From NCBI GenBank assembly GCA_964472265.1, contig CAYYJO010000031.1:1-23854 (forward strand): a stretch of 23,854 nt of DNA, written 5' to 3'. This DNA comes from JAGNLA01 sp964472265 (lineage in GTDB: Bacteria; Caldisericota; Caldisericia; JAAYUI01). A program made the position numbers and the translations under genes. This document shows positions 7,766-15,464 of this stretch, one piece after another (positions within the stretch are counted from its first letter, which is position 1; the number at the start of each line of letters is the position of its first letter). The notes beneath the pieces were generated by a model. It had not been told where the DNA came from. It did no database searches and was given only the letters and a program-made list of their open reading frames with translations.

Positions 7766-7793
7766 TTGACAACCGTTTTGTGCCAGTTATAAT
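7766..7793 (+). promoter_or_regulatory. Consensus sigma-70 promoter of the subtilase gene
   Basis: TTGACA (7766-7771), 16 bp, TATAAT (7788-7793), so both hexamers are perfect. Transcription should start near 7800, inside the small palindrome CTGTACAG (7799-7806). This is the strongest-looking promoter in the window, together with that of pyrR. Confidence 0.8.
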
Positions 7794-7799
7794 ACCGCC

Positions 7800-7928
7800 T
7801 GTACAGTTTGATCAAGAAGGTATCTATTTATAGTAATATTGCATGTGGATTGGTGCCGGATAAGGCATCAAAACTCATGTTGCCGTGATCAAGTGTGTAA
7901 CCGTAAGTTCTTTTGAAAGGATGAAGGT
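7800..7928 (+). promoter_or_regulatory. Structured 5' leader RNA of the subtilase gene
   Basis: TTGATC (7808-7813) can pair with GATCAA (7887-7892), closing a domain that contains the hairpin TTGGTGCC-ggataa-GGCATCAA (7850-7871, eight pairs with one G-U). The ribosome site GAAAGGA and the ATG follow about 30 bases after the domain. I compared it by memory with common riboswitch cores (TPP, SAM, cobalamin, c-di-GMP, glycine, preQ1) and found no match. It may control translation or stabilise an abundant message. Confidence 0.35.
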
Positions 7929-10900
7929 ATGAGAAAGGTAAAACTTCTTACAGCGTTGCTTGCCATCGTTATGGTTTTGCCCATGGTCGCCGGACTCGGC
8001 ACAAGGGCAGCAGCAGATGGACCGCTCTATCAGGTTCTCGTATACCCGAAGAACCCAGCAGATCAGAGCACAATCCAGTCCCTCCATTTGACCGAGCAGA
8101 CAGACTATGCTCAGGGATCGAAGCTGGTTGATGCCAACACGCAGCAGATCAAGGATCTCACCGACAAGAACATTGACTTAACAGTCATCGGCAGAGCAGA
8201 CACCTGCATCGTCGGCAACTACGACCTCAGGATGACCGGCAAGAAGCTTGAAATGCCACGTTTTGAGAATGAAAACCTCACAAAACTCGCAAACTACACC
8301 TACCCAGATTCACTCGATGCATATTATGTGGTCCGTTTTGTTGGCCCAATGAAGGCCGACTGGATCGAAAAGATCAAGAGCCTTGGCGGATCGATGCTCG
8401 ACGGATACCCACTTTACCCGGACACATACCTTATAAGGGCAGGCAAGGACAAAATCGACGGAATCCTTTCCCAGAGCTTTGTTCGTGCAGGAATGCTCTA
8501 TAACCCGGTTCTCAAAGTCTCTTCATGGCCATACGACCCATCAGAAAAGACCGGCCTGTGGCAGACATACGCCGTTGCAATCGGCGGAAACGTCTCAGAT
8601 GAAGAAGTCGAAGCAACCTCAAACATTCTCAGAGGTATGGGTGCAAAGACAATCTTCACGGCCCAGATCGAAAGCCGTCTCAACGAAAAGGCACCAGCAA
8701 AAGTTGAGGGCATGAAGGATGAAGACTATAACAAAATCATCAAACTCTGGCAGGATGAAAGAAAGTCATTCACTGACTACATCAGCCAGCCAATTGGTGA
8801 GAACAGCAAGATCTCAATCGAGGAAGCAGCAAAGACAGTGTCATTCGGCACAACAGGAATGCTCTCGGAGAACCCGGTCAATGGAAAGTTTGAAATTGGC
8901 TATGCAAGAGTTGTCCTTCCGGTTGAAAAGCTTGAAGACGTTGCAAAACTTCCGTGGGTCATCAACATTGACCTCTTCGTTGCACCAATCGGACAAAACG
9001 ACATCGCAAACTACATCATTGGTTCACAGTACGCATGGGCAGCCAATGAAACCTCAGGCGTTGTCCCGAATGCAACCGATCCACTCCCACACACAAGACT
9101 TGATCACTTCGGACTTCATGGTGAATCACTTGAACCAACAAACGCCCAGCTTGGTGGAACACATTACCGCCAGGTAATCGCGGTTTGTGGAACCGGACTC
9201 GATACTGGTGACGTTTCAAACACATACAACACATCAGAGAGATACGGAACCCCGGTCGGCGATTTCGCTTACAGGGTCATGGATCACCTTGCCTATGTCC
9301 AGAACACCGGTAACTGCGGAAATGCCATATATAACTCGGGACAATGGAGATTCAATCCAAATAACGGTAGTTCAACTCGTTGCCCAAGAGGAAACTGGAT
9401 CAACATCAACCAGAGAATTGCGAACTATGTCAACCCACCAACCGTTTATGGCAGCAGAACTCAGCCGTGGATGGACTGGGACGGACACGATACACACGTA
9501 ACCGGTTCAGCGCTCGGTGATGGTTATTGGTCAAGAAACCAGACTACTCCAAATGACAACATTGCTGATAGAAACCCATACGATCCAACAGGCACAGGTA
9601 TTCTTCCAGGCAATGCACCAGGTTCAGCAATTGGCAACCCACGCGATCGACTTCCAAGATTAAACATCGATGGTGCAACTTACGGCACAAACGCTGCTGA
9701 CAGGTTTGACTATCGTGGCGTCGCTTACCGCGCCGGTGTTGTTGTCCAGAGAGTTACCGACAACAACTTTATTAGAGCCTATGATTACTGGTACTATCCG
9801 TACTACTTCTATTGGGTATATCAGGGAAGACCAAAATATGTCGGACTATATCACTATCCGCTTGCAGAACGCGGCTATCTTCGCGCTCCAGATGCATTCT
9901 TCACAATCCTCAATGATGCGTATAACGTTGGCGCAAGAATCCACCTTGATGCATGGGTAATGCCACACCGTGGTCCACACAATGCAGGACCAAACCCATC
10001 AGGCGACCGCGAAATTTCATACGACGCAACCGAAGCTCTCAACTCAAATGAATACAACTTCTGCGCATCCCAGACTGACCGTTTCTGCTGGGAAAAGAAG
10101 GATATGACAATTGTTCAGGCTGGAACCACAAACACACGTCTTGCCGCCCCGTTCATCTATGACTGGGAACCACTGGACAACTACTATTTTGGTTATCTTC
10201 CATCAGGTGCAAATACATATTATGATGGGCCATCAAACGGTTCATCATACAGATTTGACTCCCCATGGTGCTACACAATGCCGCCAACCTACAAGGAAGT
10301 CGGTATTGCACAGCCAATGGTCATCCCACAGCGCGGTGTGTACTACCCGTCGATTGGTGACTCGTCATACAACAAAGAACCACCAAACAACGTAGAATTC
10401 AACTACTACTATCAGGATATCACACAGCCGGTCTCGCCAGACTACAACACGCCGCTGGTTCACTCTGACGGAAAGACTGACTATGCATCATCAGCTCTGT
10501 CACCAGCAACAGCAAAGAACCCAATCGTTGTTGGAGCATCAGAATCGTACAGAAACATCAGAACCCTTCCGGGTCACATTCTCAGAGGCGCTGGCCCTTG
10601 GACATATGGATGGGTCTATGGCCCATGGTTCCCACAGACCGTAACTCACACACACGGACTTGCTGGCGGATCAACTTCACCACTTTATGGTGACAACACT
10701 GCAAACTCAGATGTTCCAGTAGGAGTTCAGCATGCAACAAACGGAACAACTGGACTTTACTACAACGAACTTGTCGGCATGGCCGGTTCTCCAAGCCCAA
10801 CAACAATCTACAACGGTTTTGGTCAGGTTGCTGCATTCTCGGGCAGAGGACCAACGCCAGACCTTGACTACTCACAGTCAGACCCGGATCCAACAAAGTG

Positions 10901-12008
10901 GCAGCCGGCTGGCAGATACAAACCGGACATCGTTGCACCAGGAACACAGATCATGTCAACGGCATCGGTTCTTACTCTCCGCAACCCGTTCTCAATGACA
11001 GGCGTTCCAAGTCTTGACCCAGCAAATGGTCAACCAACCGGAAATGCATACGATGGTATTCGTCAGGTAAACGGAAATAGCAACCAGACGACAGGCGCTG
11101 GCGGCCCATACCTTCTCCGCCACCCAGGCCCATCAACAAACCTTTCCGAGCACTACGCAATCATGGAAGGCACATCTTGTGCAACCGGATTCGTTGCCGG
11201 TGCAGCAGCAATCACAAGACAGTACTACCAGAACCGCGGACTCAACATGTATCCGCAGCCATCATCAGCCCTCATAAAGGCAACACTTGTTCACGGAGCA
11301 TCAAACCTCGGTGGTCAGTCTGACTATGCACCAACCTATACCGATTGGCGCTGGCTGTCAGCAAAGCCAAACTACGACCAGGGATTCGGCCGTCTCAACA
11401 TCAGACAGTCACTCTTCCCGGCAGCACCGACAACAACAAGCTATGTTGACCAGGTCAAGGGTATCACCACTGGTGAGCGTCACTTCTACTACTACGACGT
11501 AACCGATTCAACCGTACCATTCGAAGCAACACTTGCCTACACAGACATGCCGAAGCTTCCGAACCCACAGGTAGCCCTTGCAAACGACCTCGACCTCATC
11601 GTCACAGCCCCAGACGGCGTTGAATACCATGGTAACATCTACACAACAAACCCGCGCATTGACGAGCACACCAACCTTTACAGGTACTGGGGTCGTGAAT
11701 CAATGTCCAACCCAGGTGGCACAACATACGACAGACGTAACAACGTCGAAAGAGTCGTAATCCCACCAACACAGGTCAAGCGTGGCGTTTACTCGGTCAC
11801 CGTCTCAGGCGCCCGTATCGAACAGTCATCAACCAACATCCCACAGACCTACGCGTTCAGGGTCAGCGGTGGAAACCTTAAGGCAGCAACAACACCGCCA
11901 CCACAGGTTCCAATTGCACCGTGGGCAATCATCGTAATTATTGCAGGCATCCTCGCAATTGGCGCATTCTTCATGGTCATGATGAAGAAGAGAGCCACAG
12001 TAGCCTGA
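7929..12008 (+). CDS. Giant KP-43-like subtilase (S8) with C-terminal sorting-type anchor
   Basis: The 1359-residue exported protein starts with a signal peptide (about 1-28, ending GTRAAA-DG). A large prodomain-like region precedes the S8 domain. Triad residues are D425 (CGTGLDTGD), H520 (GHDTHVTG) and S1083 (GTSCATG). GARIHLDAWV (668-677), VVGASE and the tail PSSALIKATLVHGAS resemble the KP-43 family, as does the C-terminal beta-sandwich (about 1160-1315, with LANDLDLIVTAPDGVEY). H and S are 563 residues apart, far more than normal, because of insertions that include an aromatic block at 618-631. Core motifs are altered: HGTH is HDTH, GTSMATP is GTSCATG, and the usual oxyanion Asn of AAGN appears to be T733. 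The end is a Pro linker, VPIAPW (1327-1332), a helix and KKR, the tripartite plan of exosortase substrates. The ribosome site is GAAAGGA. Codon use is strongly biased (ACA, CCA, TCA, GCA, AAC, ATC), which suggests high expression. Confidence 0.88.
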   Translation: MRKVKLLTALLAIVMVLPMVAGLGTRAAADGPLYQVLVYPKNPADQSTIQSLHLTEQTDYAQGSKLVDANTQQIKDLTDKNIDLTVIGRADTCIVGNYDLRMTGKKLEMPRFENENLTKLANYTYPDSLDAYYVVRFVGPMKADWIEKIKSLGGSMLDGYPLYPDTYLIRAGKDKIDGILSQSFVRAGMLYNPVLKVSSWPYDPSEKTGLWQTYAVAIGGNVSDEEVEATSNILRGMGAKTIFTAQIESRLNEKAPAKVEGMKDEDYNKIIKLWQDERKSFTDYISQPIGENSKISIEEAAKTVSFGTTGMLSENPVNGKFEIGYARVVLPVEKLEDVAKLPWVINIDLFVAPIGQNDIANYIIGSQYAWAANETSGVVPNATDPLPHTRLDHFGLHGESLEPTNAQLGGTHYRQVIAVCGTGLDTGDVSNTYNTSERYGTPVGDFAYRVMDHLAYVQNTGNCGNAIYNSGQWRFNPNNGSSTRCPRGNWININQRIANYVNPPTVYGSRTQPWMDWDGHDTHVTGSALGDGYWSRNQTTPNDNIADRNPYDPTGTGILPGNAPGSAIGNPRDRLPRLNIDGATYGTNAADRFDYRGVAYRAGVVVQRVTDNNFIRAYDYWYYPYYFYWVYQGRPKYVGLYHYPLAERGYLRAPDAFFTILNDAYNVGARIHLDAWVMPHRGPHNAGPNPSGDREISYDATEALNSNEYNFCASQTDRFCWEKKDMTIVQAGTTNTRLAAPFIYDWEPLDNYYFGYLPSGANTYYDGPSNGSSYRFDSPWCYTMPPTYKEVGIAQPMVIPQRGVYYPSIGDSSYNKEPPNNVEFNYYYQDITQPVSPDYNTPLVHSDGKTDYASSALSPATAKNPIVVGASESYRNIRTLPGHILRGAGPWTYGWVYGPWFPQTVTHTHGLAGGSTSPLYGDNTANSDVPVGVQHATNGTTGLYYNELVGMAGSPSPTTIYNGFGQVAAFSGRGPTPDLDYSQSDPDPTKWQPAGRYKPDIVAPGTQIMSTASVLTLRNPFSMTGVPSLDPANGQPTGNAYDGIRQVNGNSNQTTGAGGPYLLRHPGPSTNLSEHYAIMEGTSCATGFVAGAAAITRQYYQNRGLNMYPQPSSALIKATLVHGASNLGGQSDYAPTYTDWRWLSAKPNYDQGFGRLNIRQSLFPAAPTTTSYVDQVKGITTGERHFYYYDVTDSTVPFEATLAYTDMPKLPNPQVALANDLDLIVTAPDGVEYHGNIYTTNPRIDEHTNLYRYWGRESMSNPGGTTYDRRNNVERVVIPPTQVKRGVYSVTVSGARIEQSSTNIPQTYAFRVSGGNLKAATTPPPQVPIAPWAIIVIIAGILAIGAFFMVMMKKRATVA

Positions 12009-12032
12009 TAACAAACACTTAAAGTCATCAAG

Positions 12033-12072
12033 AAAGGCTCCGATTAACTTCGGAGCCTTTTTCTTTTTCAGG
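12033..12072 (+). terminator. Rho-independent terminator of the subtilase gene
   Basis: AAAGGCTCCGA (12033-12043) pairs perfectly with TCGGAGCCTTT (12050-12060) around a six-base loop and is followed by TTCTTTTTC. It lies 25 bases after the subtilase stop codon. Confidence 0.9.
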
Positions 12073-12097
12073 TGCTTTTTTTACAAAACAAAAAAAA

Positions 12098-12103
12098 TAT
12101 AAT
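12098..12103 (+). promoter_or_regulatory. Probable -10 box of the exosortase gene
   Basis: TATAAT follows an A-rich tract; the -35 region (TGCTTT, 17 bp upstream) is weak. The start would be near 12110, giving a leader of about 34 bases. It lies after the subtilase terminator, so the exosortase can be expressed separately. Confidence 0.4.
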
Positions 12104-12143
12104 CATGAAGGTAAATTTGCTCAATTGACAAGGATGGTGAAGC

Positions 12144-12746
12144 ATGAAACAGGGAACATCGAAGGTGGCGGAGATTTTTGCCAACTACAAGGACGTATTC
12201 CTCTGGGTGATATTTGGTTTGCTTTTTGCGGTACTCCTTCAGATTGGAACGCACTTCTCTGCGCCAACAAGCGATGGATACATTAACCCGATTCACAAGG
12301 CGCTAACCTTTGGAACAGCCTACCCTCTTGTCTGGATCCTTAATCTCTTTGGCGTTGTTAGCAGAATTGAAACAACGTACCTGAACACGGTCAACGGAAT
12401 GTTCATTGTCTTTGGAAGACCGGAGGCTGTGACCTATAGGTTTGAAATAATTTATGAGTGCACCGGAGTCTACGCCTGGATAGTTTATTCGGCTGCAGTG
12501 CTTGCTTTCCCGACTGCTGTAAAGAACAGGCTTCTCGGTTTTGCCCTTGGAATACCGGCTCTTTACATCGTCAACCTGTTCAGGTTCATTTGCCTTGGAA
12601 TCATTGGAGCCTTTTGGCCAAGTGCTTTCGAATTCGCCCACGCTTACCTTTGGCAGGTCATCATAATCGGTTTCGTCATTCTTATGTTCTGGGGGTACCT
12701 TGCATGGATAGTCAAAAACAATCCATTGACAGCAAAAAAGGCCTGA
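12144..12746 (+). CDS. Exosortase/archaeosortase-like transpeptidase
   Basis: A 200-residue polytopic membrane protein with about six helices. It carries the three signature residues of the exosortase/archaeosortase superfamily, each in the expected context: C106 (IYECTGVYAW), R147 (IVNLFRFICLG) and H166 (FEFAHAYLW). Family members cut a C-terminal signal (motif, membrane helix, basic cluster) from exported substrates and are thought to attach them to another surface molecule. The preceding gene encodes a protein with exactly such a tail, whose VPIAPW recalls the IPTLxxW signal of the exosortase H group; the pairing is my inference. There are no polysaccharide synthesis genes in the window, unlike classical PEP-CTERM loci. 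Start ATG at 12144 follows GGTGA. The next gene overlaps its end by 43 bases. Confidence 0.85.
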   Translation: MKQGTSKVAEIFANYKDVFLWVIFGLLFAVLLQIGTHFSAPTSDGYINPIHKALTFGTAYPLVWILNLFGVVSRIETTYLNTVNGMFIVFGRPEAVTYRFEIIYECTGVYAWIVYSAAVLAFPTAVKNRLLGFALGIPALYIVNLFRFICLGIIGAFWPSAFEFAHAYLWQVIIIGFVILMFWGYLAWIVKNNPLTAKKA

Positions 12747-13219
12747 CAGAAAAGAAGTGGTTCTGGATCAGACTTGTTATCACGGCAGTCGTAATCCTTG
12801 CAGTCTGGACTGCAATCTCAAGTCTTTATATTGAGCTGGACAAGTCAATTATCATGGGACTGATAAAGTCAGCCGGCTATTACACCGATTTCCAGCCCAA
12901 ACTCACCGATGCACTCATGAGTCCGGCAATCCCGTTTGTGATCCTCATGGTTGGTACGTGGGGCATAAAACTGTTTTGGTTTAACGGGAAAATTAACTGG
13001 AAACCTCTGCTCTGGACGATTCTTGGAATCGTTGGACTTGTCGGCATTTCCATTCTGGGGCAGTACCTTAGCCTTTACATGAATCTCGCCAATGTTAACA
13101 GCTCGTTTATGACCAATCTGACAGGATTCCTGATTGCAACTGCTCCAGTTCTAATCCCAATCATTGTCTGGACTGTGCTCTCATACAAAGAGATTTCAAG
13201 AATCTTCAGGAAGAGCTGA
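12704..13219 (+). CDS. Small membrane protein, probable exosortase partner
   Basis: 171 residues with a hydrophilic lysine-rich N-terminus (about 1-18) and four predicted helices: around 21-45 (WIRLVITAVVILAVWTAISS), 68-88 (PAIPFVILMVGTWGIKLFWF), 98-122 (LLWTILGIVGLVGISILGQY) and 143-160 (TAPVLIPIIVWTVLSYKEI). I see no catalytic motif. The ATG at 12704 is eight bases after GGGGG and overlaps the exosortase gene by 43 bases, so the two are translationally coupled. Small membrane proteins encoded directly after exosortases are known for several subfamilies (for example those tied to XrtF and XrtH), so a role as accessory subunit is likely but unproven. The frame stays open further upstream, but that part is a shadow of the exosortase gene. 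Confidence 0.75.
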   Translation: MDSQKQSIDSKKGLTEKKWFWIRLVITAVVILAVWTAISSLYIELDKSIIMGLIKSAGYYTDFQPKLTDALMSPAIPFVILMVGTWGIKLFWFNGKINWKPLLWTILGIVGLVGISILGQYLSLYMNLANVNSSFMTNLTGFLIATAPVLIPIIVWTVLSYKEISRIFRKS

Positions 13220-13233
13220 TAAAACACCAATAA

Positions 13234-13263
13234 AAAAAGCCCCTCTTTTTAGAGGGGCTTTTT
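13234..13263. terminator. Bidirectional terminator between exosortase and pyr operons
   Basis: AAAAAGCCCCTCT (13234-13246) pairs perfectly with AGAGGGGCTTTTT (13251-13263) around TTTT. It has a T-run in either direction and so can end both the plus-strand exosortase unit and the minus-strand pyr operon, whose last stop codon is at 13279. Confidence 0.9.
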
Positions 13264-13278
13264 GTTTATGCAAGCAGT

Positions 13279-13854
13279 TCAGAGTTTGAGATGCCTTGAA
13301 CCTGGCTGGGTAATCGGTTTGCCTTCCTTGCAAAGCGGGCAGGCATCGGCTTCCCATGAAACCACGTCCATCGAGAGTAGCGGAACAAATGGGACAGGGA
13401 AAGCAACCTTGCCGGCTGAACGGTCAACAAGCGAGCAGATGGCAACCACTTCGGCGCCCATCGATTTTGCAAGCTCAGCAACCTCAAGCGCTGATCCACC
13501 TGTTGTTACCACATCTTCAACGACGATGACCTTCTCGCCTTTTTCAACGAAGAAATTCCGTCTGAACGTCATTTTCTCATCAACTCTTTCGGCGTAGATG
13601 GTTCTGCAACCGAGGGCACCAGCCATTGCGTATGCGAAGATGATTCCGCCAACTGCCGGGCCGATGACGCAGGAGATTTTCTTGTCCGGGAGCTTGTCAG
13701 CAAGCTGTCTGCAAAGCTCGGAAACCTTGTCTGGATATTGGAAAACCTGTGCGCACTGAACGTACCTGTCTGAATGACGGCCGGATGTGAGTTTGAAGTG
13801 ACCGGTGAGAAGGGCTGAGGTTTCTTCAAGAATTTTGATTGGGTCAGATGGCAT
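13279..13854 (-). CDS. pyrE: Orotate phosphoribosyltransferase
   Basis: Joins orotate to PRPP to give orotidine monophosphate, step five of UMP synthesis. The 191-residue protein has the PRPP-binding stretch KVIVVEDVVTTGG (108-120) and LTSGRHSDRY near residue 22 for orotate and phosphate contact. The C-terminus has a CPLC pair (C172, C175) followed by KEGKPITQPGSR, typical of the Thermus/archaeal-type PyrE subfamily and absent from E. coli PyrE; the cysteines may bind metal. The start overlaps the end of pyrF by 11 bases. It is the last gene of the pyr operon. Confidence 0.95.
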   Translation of the reverse strand: MPSDPIKILEETSALLTGHFKLTSGRHSDRYVQCAQVFQYPDKVSELCRQLADKLPDKKISCVIGPAVGGIIFAYAMAGALGCRTIYAERVDEKMTFRRNFFVEKGEKVIVVEDVVTTGGSALEVAELAKSMGAEVVAICSLVDRSAGKVAFPVPFVPLLSMDVVSWEADACPLCKEGKPITQPGSRHLKL

Positions 13855-14557
13855 TTTCTATCTCCTTTATGAAATCAAGTGTCGCCTGTCTTGGGTTTGG
13901 ATCCTCGACGATCGGTCTTGCAACTACGATGTAGGTTGAGCCAGACTTTATGGCTGATTCAGGGGTTGCAACCCTCTTCTGGTCGCCAACAGCATCGGAG
14001 CCTCTCCTGATGCCAGGTGTTACAGCTACGAAATCCTTGCCAAGCTTTGCTCTCAGGTTCTCTACCTCTTGTGGTGAGCAGACGATTCCGTCACAACCGT
14101 TTGAGATGGCCATGCCTGCAAGTTTTTCAACCAACTCAGCCGGTGTTTTGTCGTGACCGATAGCGTTCAGCTCGTTTTGGTCGAGTGAAGTGAGTATGGT
14201 TACGCCAAGAACAATCGGTGGTTTTCTGCCGGTTTTGGCTGACCACTTGTCAAGGCGTTCCCTGACTCCCTTGATCATGGTTGGGCCACCGGATGCGTGG
14301 ATGGTGAACATTGCGGCGCCCATCTCAGCCACGGCTTCGGCTGCATTGGCAACGACGTTTGGGATGTCGTGGAACTTCATGTCCAGGAAAACCTTGTGCC
14401 CCATGTCGATAATTTGCTTGACAAAATCTTTTCCGTAGGGGGTGAAAAGGGTCATTCCGATCTTGAAGGTTGGACCATTAGGAATTATTTTGACCAGTTC
14501 CAGAGCCTTTTCCTTTTCAAGGTCGAGTCCGATTATCAGTCTTTCAGCAGCATTCAT
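13844..14557 (-). CDS. pyrF: Orotidine 5'-phosphate decarboxylase
   Basis: Decarboxylates OMP to UMP, the last step of the pathway. It is 237 residues, the size of the short PyrF group (group I). The catalytic array is visible as D59-M-K61-F-H-D64-I-P (VFLDMKFHDIP), with the phosphate-binding VTPGIR near residue 180 and an N-terminal IGLDL strand. Its start overlaps the end of pyrD by 14 bases, with AAAGGAGCGG (in the pyrD 3' end) as ribosome site, and it overlaps pyrE at the other end. Confidence 0.95.
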   Translation of the reverse strand: MNAAERLIIGLDLEKEKALELVKIIPNGPTFKIGMTLFTPYGKDFVKQIIDMGHKVFLDMKFHDIPNVVANAAEAVAEMGAAMFTIHASGGPTMIKGVRERLDKWSAKTGRKPPIVLGVTILTSLDQNELNAIGHDKTPAELVEKLAGMAISNGCDGIVCSPQEVENLRAKLGKDFVAVTPGIRRGSDAVGDQKRVATPESAIKSGSTYIVVARPIVEDPNPRQATLDFIKEIENAI

Positions 14558-15464
14558 GAGCCGCTCCTTTCAGTTCGTCGAAATTTTTGTAACCGCGTTT
14601 CTCTGCCCAGGAAGACATTTCCTCGGCTATCTTTGCCGGAGATGTCGGGTCTTTGAAAATGACGGTTCCGACCTGAACCATCGATGCACCAGCGAGAATG
14701 AACTCAAGGGCGTCTGAACCTGTCCACACCCCTCCGCAGGCAATTATTGGAATTTTGACCGCTTTAAATGCAAACCAGACACATCGTAGAGCCATCGGTT
14801 TGATTGCCGGGCCAGAGAGTCCGCCGGTCACGTTCCCAAGCACCGGACGCTTCTTCTCGATGTCGATTGCCATGCCAAGGAAGGTGTTTGAGACGGTGAG
14901 TGCGTCTGCGCCTGAGTCTTCAGCCGATTTTGCAATTGACGGAAGGTCGGTGACATTTGGTGAAAGTTTGATTATAAGAGGTTTCCTTGATATTTTTTTG
15001 AGCTGTGCCGTTAGCCGGCCAACCTGGTCGGCTGAAGTTCCGATGGTCATTCCGCCTTCGTGGACGTTCGGGCACGAGACATTGATCTCGAAAGCCGAGA
15101 TGGTGTCGTAATCGTTCAGGGCTTCGACCACTTTTTCGTAATCCTCAAAGGTTTTTCCTGAGACGTTGACCCAGGCGTGGCAAGGAAGATTGACCAGATG
15201 TGGAATCTTATCCTTGATGAATGCTTCGAGGCCTTCGTTTTGGAGGCCGATTGCATTGAGCAGTCCTGACGGTGTTTCCACCAGTCTTTGTGGGATGTTG
15301 CCAACCCTGATTTCTGGAGTGACGGCTTTTGTGCAGAAAGCGCCAATTTTGCTGTAATCGAGAAGGTCTTTGTACGCCTCTCCGCAGCCGAATGTGCCGG
15401 ATGCTGGAACGATCGGGTTGTTGTACTTCTGGCCAAAAAGGGTGACAGTTGGATCAAAGGCCAT
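14544..15464 (-). CDS. pyrD: Dihydroorotate dehydrogenase 1B, catalytic subunit
   Basis: FMN enzyme that oxidises dihydroorotate to orotate. The 306-residue product shows the class 1 catalytic cysteine C131 (FEINVSCPNVHEGG), the substrate and FMN contacts of CTKAVTPEIRVGN (44-56) and the FMN phosphate loop IIACGGVWTGSDALE. The presence of pyrK directly upstream, overlapping by 11 bases, identifies it as the NAD-dependent type 1B form, which works as a PyrD2-PyrK2 complex rather than passing electrons to quinone or fumarate. Confidence 0.95.
   Translation of the reverse strand: MAFDPTVTLFGQKYNNPIVPASGTFGCGEAYKDLLDYSKIGAFCTKAVTPEIRVGNIPQRLVETPSGLLNAIGLQNEGLEAFIKDKIPHLVNLPCHAWVNVSGKTFEDYEKVVEALNDYDTISAFEINVSCPNVHEGGMTIGTSADQVGRLTAQLKKISRKPLIIKLSPNVTDLPSIAKSAEDSGADALTVSNTFLGMAIDIEKKRPVLGNVTGGLSGPAIKPMALRCVWFAFKAVKIPIIACGGVWTGSDALEFILAGASMVQVGTVIFKDPTSPAKIAEEMSSWAEKRGYKNFDELKGAAHECC

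Larger units (their letters stand above)
7594..7928 (+). other. Intergenic region and 5' leader of the subtilase gene
   Basis: This gene-free stretch holds the palindrome CATTGT-TAT-ACAATG (7636-7650), a strong promoter (7766-7793), and then a leader of about 129 bases before the subtilase ATG. I see no terminator after tRNA-Glu. Confidence 0.7.

Noticed and set aside
7800..7928. Known riboswitch in the subtilase leader
   Set aside because: No recognisable core of a common riboswitch class; kept only as an unidentified structured leader.
12105..12128. Short leader peptide (ATG AAG GTA...) before the exosortase
   Set aside because: Seven codons only, right after the -10 box; no ribosome site and nothing to distinguish it from chance.
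12458..12703. N-terminal extension of the small membrane protein
   Set aside because: This part is a shadow of the exosortase gene; the ATG at 12704 has a ribosome site and gives a sensible membrane protein.
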